DNA of 64,000 bases from contig JAUIRK010000796.1 of assembly GCA_030549495.1 (NCBI GenBank), positions 33,756 through 97,755 on the forward strand. The letters are read 5' to 3'. A program made the position numbers and the translations under genes. The stretch is from Nectonema munidae (taxonomy: Eukaryota > Nematomorpha > Nectonematoida > Nectonematidae). A model generated the notes under the pieces. The model had not been told where the DNA came from. It ran no database searches and saw only the letters and a program-made list of their open reading frames with translations. Positions 57,656 to 64,000 of the stretch are shown here, piece after piece. The stretch's first letter is position 1. Each line of letters starts with the position of its first letter.

Positions 57656-57996
57656 TATAGCATAACAAGTTCAAGTAAAATGTTTTCAAGTTCAAGAGAA
57701 ATGTTTTCAAGTTTTAAGAGTATTTTATCTTTAGATTAGACTTGAAAATTTTTTTATTTTTACAAAAATTAATTTTTAGTTTGCATTTTTTAATTTTTTT
57801 TTATATAGAACTCCAAAAATTTGTAAAAGATGTGTAATTCAATTTATATCTTCTCTCAACAAAAAAATCAAATAATTTCAAACTCAATAAAAAATTAGTT
57901 TTCAAATCGAACCTTAAAACTTGAAAAAATTTCACTTTAACTTGAAAACGTTTCACTTGAATTTGAAAACATTTCACTTGACCTTGTAATGCTATA
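57656..57996. mobile_element. Foldback MITE with internal repeats
   Basis: About 340 bases. The left end TATAGCATAACAAGTTCAAG is met on the right, inverted, by TATAGCATTACAAGGTCAAG. Each arm repeats a unit like TTCAAGTGAAATGTTTTCAA two or three times. A/T-rich loop, no coding. Confidence 0.8.
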
Positions 57997-58565
57997 AATA
58001 AGGAATTTTGTGTCAAAAATGTATATCTATGTATGCATATGTACGATTGCGCTAGCAGCAAATCTCAACACTAACACTAAGTACTAACTTTAATGTTAAT
58101 GCTAATTCTACACCAATGCTAACGACGACAGTAGGTTTCCAAAATTTTACACATGGGTTAGGCCCATCTATTGGTTGAGCACTTGTCAATCAACTATTAT
58201 GCAAATCGAGGAAGAAATTTGAATAGTGAAATCAGTTGTAAAGTGCTTCATCTCAACCACAATGAGTGCTGTTCAGTGACGCAGGAAAGGAATTAAAAGT
58301 GTCTTCTTTACGCTCTGTCAAAATTTATTTAAAGAGAAAAGCACAGGAATAATTTTCAAAAATGATGCCTAAGAGGGTTGAATGGCACAGGCGATTTCTT
58401 GATTTTATGGTTTTTTTAATACAAATTTACTTAACGCTGTCTGTTTTTTCATGGAAATTTATTTTCAATATTCTATTAAATTGGAAAATCGTATACCAGC
58501 CGTACAAAAACTTTAAAGTGGCACATGTGGTCTTGGAGCAGCTGATAAAATGAAAGTTATCTTAC

Positions 58566-58766
58566 GATTTTCGGGAAGTACATCCTCGTGTAAGGAATTT
58601 GAAGAGAGTTCGGAAAGAGAATTCGGGGGAGTAGCATCAGATTTGGAAGGAACCCCCTTGTCATCTTCATCAGATGAGGAATCGCTCAAAATGAGGGCGT
58701 TCTTTCTGCTCTTTCTTTTAAAAACTTCAACTTTCATGTCATCGTCTCCATCTTCTGCTTCTTCTA
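58566..58766 (-). CDS. CLSPN: Claspin, first visible coding exon (N-terminal, acidic/Ser-rich)
   Basis: Encodes an acidic run (EEAEDGDDD), then MKVEVFKRKSRKNALILSD and SSSDEDD. This resembles the N-terminal part of claspin, where an acidic stretch leads into KKLKNRK and a DSDSE cluster. The frame is open before the ATG at 58737 back to an AG acceptor at 58767-58768 (or two bases further in). The donor is AATC|GTAAGA, phase 1. An upstream exon with the true start is therefore expected, but I did not find it before 64000. Confidence 0.75.
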
Positions 58767-59240
58767 CTTTGAATTGTTAAAGTATACATTGTATATACAT
58801 AAATAACCTCGTAGAAAGCTTTGGGACAATTGAAGCACACAGCCTCTATCAAAAAAATTGAAGCGTCACTTAATATACTAGTGATGATATCGGTGGAGGT
58901 GTTTTTGCAAACTTTCCAAAAATCCAGTTTTATGAGTTATGTGTGAACATAATTAGTTAATTCGTAGCTACTTCTTCTAGTGAGAATTCGTAAAGAGGGT
59001 ATAATAATCCATACAATAAAGTAAGTTTACCTTAGACAAATAATTTATATTATGTTTCATATCAACCCTTTGACATCCAGTGGGACATCCTCCTCCAAAA
59101 AAATGAAAATCTTCTGCTTTAAATATATAAAATTCCGTTATTCTTAGTGAGAATTTTATCCTCAATCAAAATTTTAATTGTAATTTCCAATCAAAAACGA
59201 GTTCTTTGATTTGAGTTTTCGAGAAAATTGAGTTTTTTTC
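58767..59240. other. Upstream of the first visible claspin exon
   Basis: Should hold claspin intron or promoter. I saw no clear first exon, TATA box or CpG-rich segment. Confidence 0.4.
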
Positions 59241-60260
59241 CGAAATGTCAAACTTGATTGATAATTCCGCACATTCTTGCACCCTAATTTAGGAAAGTAA
59301 GTTCTGAAATGAACTGATCATCGTATTAAAAAAAATTAATATAAAAAATATTTATGAAATCATTTTCAGGCATACATCACTGATTCTATTTGCACGTTTA
59401 CACATTTTTTTCACAGTAATGGTCAAAACTTATTAAAATATCAATAAATATTTTTGAAGAAAATTTTCAGGCGAAACTAACAAATTTGATTGACATTTTC
59501 ACACCCTAATTACGAAAACTGAGTCCAAAAATTAAACTAGCATGGTGATCTACTATAAAAAGTATATTTTATTGAGAATACATATAAATAATATTCTAGA
59601 AATAATTTTTAGTTGTCAACCACAAATATCATCGGCATTTTCACACTCTAACTGCAAAAATGAGTCAGGAAATAAAATCAGCATATTCGATTTATTTTGA
59701 AAAAAAGTATTTTATTTAATATATGCAGAAAACAGAAAACACTTTTAGAAATTCCCAAATCCTAATTGCTAAAAGTGAGTTGAATGAAATTGGCATGGTC
59801 GATTTGGTATAAAAAAAGTTCCTTTGTTTAAAATTTAAATTCTTAGATAAAATTTTCAGACTTAAACCGCATCGATTACCATTTTCAGACTTTGACAACC
59901 TAATTGCAAAAAATGACTCTTTTAAATTGGTATGCTTGCTTTAGTATAAAAATATATATATTTTTTTAATTGGAATAATATTCTTGGATATAATTTTCAG
60001 GGGTAAACCATACATTTGATCTGACACTTTCAAAAATTTTTACATCCTAATTAGAGAAATTGAGAACGGAAATGAAATTAGCATGATTAATTTAGTAAAA
60101 AAACATATATTTAAAATTTAGATAATATTTTTGGATAACATTTTTAGGCGTAAACCGAAAGTTTAATTGACTTTAAGAAGCTTTCACACCCTAATTGTCA
60201 AAAGTGACTCGAGAAATGAAATTAGCATGGTCGATTTGAATTTTATTTAAAATTTGAATG
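59240..60260 (+). repeat. Decayed tandem array, unit about 120-140 bases, about 7 units
   Basis: A unit of the form TTTTCAGGCGTAAACC, GATTGACATTTTCACACCCT, AATTGCAAAAATGAGTC, GAAATGAAATTAGCATGGTC, GATTTAGTATAAAAAA recurs with many changes from about 59240 to 60260. Clear units begin near 59467, 59606, 59848, 59995 and 60146. Confidence 0.8.
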
Positions 60261-60307
60261 AATGTTTTTCTGAATAATTTTATCATCAATCAAAATTTTG
60301 ATTAATT

Positions 60308-60539
60308 ATAACAAATATAAAAAATTTGTAAAAACTGGACACTTTATTGCTAACTAGTTTCGGAGTATAAACTCCTTTTTCAAAGCAAATATATAAATGA
60401 TAAAATAGTGAAAATGAAATGTTATATTTATATTTTTGTTATTATATATTTGCTTTGAAAAAGGACTTTATACTCCAAAACTAGGTAGCAATATCAGCAA
60501 TAAAGTGTCCAGTTTTTATAAATTTTTTATATTTGTTAT
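60308..60539. mobile_element. Foldback MITE with about 85-base inverted repeats
   Basis: The left arm starts ATAACAAATATAAAAAATTT and contains AAAACTGGACACTTTATTGC and GGAGTATAAACTCCTTTTTC. The right arm is its inverted copy with a 7-base insertion and a few changes. The loop is about 50 bases. No transposase. Confidence 0.88.
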
Positions 60540-62759
60540 TGCTATTTCACCTCAATGGGCATATCTGTCAAAGATTTTGTTTCTAAATAAAATTTTGATT
60601 GTCATTTGTTACAAAGTTTCTACGTTTATTGGTAAAATATCTATAGATAAGTGTTATATGTTCCAATATATATATATGATTAGAAATTTTTAAGAGTGTA
60701 TCTAATGTAAACACTAAATTATAGACATTATAAAATAAAAATTTTCTTTAAAAAATCTACATTTGATTTTGATTGGCAGTTTTTGGCACGAGAGGGTCAT
60801 TCAACTACCGTGAAAATAGTATCAAAAGATGCAATTTGAGATTTTAGAAAAAATTAAAAAGTTTGAAGGCCCATAATTCAGCCGATTTTGTAGAATAGTA
60901 ATTTTAGTTAGCGCCCTCATGTCGTCAATGACAGGGTTAATATTTTTTAAGAGAAATATTTATCAAAAATACCGAATATTATTATTTATTTGTCATATAT
61001 ATTTCTATTATAAGAAAATTCGATATTTTATTCTCTAGGTTTTTTAAAATATTTTGCAGTGATATGGTTTCAATAATTTTAGCTTATAAGAACTACAATA
61101 ATAAATGATTAATGGAATTTCAAAAAATGAGCTATTGTGTAATTGTTACCTATGATTTATTATAATTATTGTTAAGAAGACGAAGAATTTATTTTTGATG
61201 TTATATGTGATAAAAAAGAGATTCAATACAGGATACGGTCGGGCACAATTGCAAAGATCATAATAATAGAAAAAAATACATCACAGATAAATTGTGATAA
61301 TCTTGGATAATCAAAAGGCGAGTAAGCCGCTAGCATGACTAACCAGTAAAAGTCAACAAAGAAAAGTTGAATGTACAAATAGTGAGTGTATAAGCATATT
61401 GAAATGTGTATATAAAAGGCAATGTGTATAGGTAATCAAACAAGAGTACCTGCACATATAAAGAATGAAATACATAATTTCTTCTGATTAATTCAGAGAG
61501 AAAATAAACAAAAGAGTAAAATATTGGGAAAGAGATATGTCAACACTTGTTGCATACGAAACATTTGGACAAAGAGCACTGTGCATGATATTGGTAAATG
61601 TAATAACTTTTACATAAGGATTTTACTTTTATGTTACTAATTATATTTACGAAAACAATATATGCATATTTAAGTTTAATGTTTAAATTCTGTTTTTCAG
61701 TTTTATTAGAAATAAAAATTAAAAGTATTACATTTAAAGAAATAATCAATCGATAGAAATAATTTATTAAATGTTAATTAAAACTAGATTAAAAAATAAT
61801 AACTTGTAGATTTCCAATATACAGGCCTACTAAGTATACGATTGAACAGAGGAACAGATACTTATAGACTATATAGGAGTGAAAGATGAACAAACAAAGG
61901 CGTCAGAGACAAAATAGGGGGTACTTGGGACATCTGATAAATAATATAATATATCAATAATAAAGTGTATGTATAAAAATAAACCGTTTAAAAATATGTC
62001 CATAAAATAAAACATAAATAAGAAATTAGAGCTATTAATACATTTAGAACGAAAGGTTAATGCGATAAAAATGCATTCAAAATTACAGCACAATTAAAAC
62101 CAAAGGATTTGCTATAGAGTAGGATTTGGTAGGATTGAGTAATATAATAATGTTATTTAGATAAAATTTATCTTATATCATTAAATACATAATTGAAAAA
62201 ATTAAAATATATAAAATGAATAACAAAGTTACTGTTAAGTTTGGCTATTCCATTATTTGTTTCTAATAATACTGACATTATAGATAAGAGGCAAGATTTT
62301 GAAAATCCAAAAATTAAACTGGAGCAAAATATTTACAAAAATATTGGTTTTAAAATGGTTCAAAATATTTTAAAGAAGTAGGAAAGAAATTTATCTACAT
62401 ACAACGCACAAATAAACACGATGTTACAAAAAAAATTAATGGTAAAATTTCACTAATTACTATTATGTCAAATGACTTAAAGAAAAGAACAATTAGACAA
62501 TCAAATTTTTTTAAATTGCATATGCATATCAAAAATGGTTGGATATATAAATAATTTACTTTCTTTTGATAATTTATGAAACATGGACAAATTCACCCAA
62601 AATTTTATAAAAAAAATAAAATTATAGATCATTATGGTCATCAACTGAAATATATATTATAGTATATATAATATATTGTATTATAGCAAAGAGGCATTGT
62701 TCGCCATAAAAATCAACTAAAAAGCATATCGGTTCACACCCGGCACGATCATATCCTAT
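60540..62759. other. AT-rich, nothing recognised
   Basis: Very A/T-rich with scattered short open frames of Ile/Phe/Lys/Asn only. An AT palindrome lies near 62650-62690. No gene, no clear repeat. Confidence 0.5.
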
Positions 62760-64000
62760 ATTATGAAAAATTTAATTAGTTATTTATATCTTTTTAATCA
62801 AAAAAAAATTTTTTTTGAACAAAACAATTTCAACTTCTATTCTCTCTTCCACTCCAAACAACCCATTTCCAAAAAGCAAAACGCCTATTTCTGGAACTAC
62901 CACCTGAAAAACATAAAACACCAACTCAAACGTTCATCAAAACTTATAAGAAAAATAAACACCCAGGATAACATTCAATATCACTTCCAACTGAAAAACT
63001 CATACAAAAGAGAATTCAATAAAGCTAAAAAAACAAGCCTGGAAAAAATATACCACTCAAACTCCGTTCAACCCTTGGAGCACTATTCATAAAATCACAA
63101 ATAAAAAATCCTCATCTCCCTTACCTCCCCATATACTTCCAGCAAACAACACTGAAACATCAAACTTGAACCTCTCCTTTCTTACTTTACTTTTTCTATC
63201 CGATTCACTAGTAATCGACAACATTCACAATTCCATTATAAGACTGAAAACTCAATCATATTTACGTAATACCAACACCTTTGATTTTCCACGAATCACC
63301 ATTATAGAACTCAGCAACGCCGTAAACTCCTTTAAACCCTAACTAGCATGCAGCTACCACCAAATATCCATGAAACACGTTCACAAAGCATACCATATTA
63401 TCTATCCCCACATACTTCAATTATTCAACAGTTGCTTAAGGCACTAAGCTACTTTCACAATATCTGAAAAATTAGCAAATTAATCTTGATTCCTAAACCC
63501 AATCGAGATCCCAATAACATAAAAAATTGGCGCCCCATATCTCTTTTACCGACAATAGGCAAAATTTTAGAGATAATTCTCAGGAAGAGACTGCTACATT
63601 ATAGCTTAAAAAATCGGCTCATTCACCCTAACCAATTTGCCTATCTTCCCAACAAAAACTCAGAATTAGCACTTTCTCGCCTTACGCTTTACCTCGAATC
63701 TGCACTAAAAAATCATAAAATAGCCTCAACTTTATTCCTAGATATCGAGAATGCTTTTAACACTGCCTGGAACCCAACTATCATTAACAACCTCATAGAT
63801 AAAACCTACCCCACATACATGATAAAGTTCTTACACAATTACCTTAGCCATCGCATTCTAATTCTAATTCAAAACAACAACTAATATATTCGCGAGCTCT
63901 CTCTCTACTCTTCAAGGTGGCAGCTTATCTGACCTAGTTTGGTTATTACTCATCAACCCCCTTCTTGCTTTTATCAACAACAACTCTTACTTTTCTCATG
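62760..64000 (+). mobile_element. Jockey-type LINE, broken, continues past the window
   Basis: An A/C-rich plus strand, unlike the flanks. The first part (62763-63092) has the basic stretch that in Jockey-type proteins links endonuclease and reverse transcriptase (RSSKLIRKINTQDN, SYKREFNKAKKTS). Then follow frames with stops and, from about 63480, the polymerase. Confidence 0.8.
63486..63884 (+). pseudogene. Jockey-type reverse transcriptase, N-terminal part
   Basis: 132 residues. It begins with IPKPNRDPNNIKNWRPISLL (the P-x-NWRPISLL block), then GKILEIILRKRL, NQFAYLPNKNSELALSRLTL and STLFLDIENAFNTAW, where Asp of FLDIE is the first catalytic residue. A stop at 63882-63884 comes before the YxDD motif; similar sense goes on in another frame. 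Family is from these blocks and their spacing. Confidence 0.87.

Larger units (their letters stand above)
12035..58766 (-). other. CLSPN: Claspin gene, extent of the part seen (21 coding exons)
   Basis: Claspin is a nuclear adaptor at replication forks. It is phosphorylated after ATR activation and then binds Chk1 so that ATR can activate it. The 21 exons listed below fit together: every exon end leaves the codon phase the next exon needs, and the order of recognisable blocks follows vertebrate claspin. These blocks are an acidic basic-ended N terminus, a TQR block, the GNKLEVLK helix, a CSGKF motif, the EDEAELSG block, the FLEDGDL...FRW block, a WLQD block, an NFVF block and a short C terminus ending in FL. 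Total coding seen is about 3.44 kb, about 1,145 residues (human about 1,340). Intron sizes range from about 50 bases to over 7 kb. The first exon is missing: the frame is open upstream of the first visible ATG and runs back to a splice acceptor. All splice sites are inferred by eye. Confidence 0.88.

Overview
The window is AT-rich nuclear DNA from an animal. It has long introns, many short non-autonomous transposons and several decayed retrotransposons. The conserved genes (a mitochondrial carrier, claspin, a signal peptidase subunit) are metazoan in type. The transposon set (hAT, pogo/Tigger, piggyBac-like TTAA elements, RTE and Jockey-type LINEs, a Ty3/Gypsy-order LTR element) would suit an arthropod, perhaps a crustacean such as a copepod. 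I cannot fix the species from the sequence alone.

Layout. 1-0.4 kb: a broken gag fragment on the minus strand. 0.94-6.17 kb: a complete LTR retrotransposon on the plus strand, with LTRs that differ at one base but with damaged coding frames. 8.06-9.07 kb: an intronless SLC25A39/40-type mitochondrial carrier on the plus strand. 12.0-58.8 kb: one minus-strand gene that I reconstruct by eye as claspin, the replication-checkpoint adaptor. I place 21 coding exons whose splice phases agree throughout; together they encode about 1,145 residues, ending in a TGA with a polyadenylation signal about 40 bases further on. The first exon is not found. 59-62 kb: a decayed tandem array, a foldback element and otherwise featureless AT-rich DNA. 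62.7-64 kb: a broken Jockey-type LINE that runs off the end.

Most of the window is claspin intron, and the introns are full of transposons: a GC-rich Tigger element (42-44.4 kb), two hAT-type transposase pseudogenes and one hAT fragment, a foldback element split by a hAT MITE with a perfect 8-bp target duplication, TTAA-flanked MITEs near the 3' end, two LINE/SINE insertions with perfect target duplications, and minisatellites. A second conserved gene, SPCS1 (signal peptidase complex subunit 1), is nested in the second visible claspin intron on the opposite strand.

The three host genes have unrelated jobs: mitochondrial glutathione import (SLC25A39/40), activation of Chk1 by ATR at stalled forks (claspin) and ER signal-peptide processing (SPCS1). 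I see no operon or pathway linking them. I found no new molecular system. The points most worth checking are the claspin model with its single Chk1-binding-like motif, an RTE insertion carrying a perfect 95-base inverted copy of DNA from 2.4 kb away, and the young but catalytically damaged LTR element.
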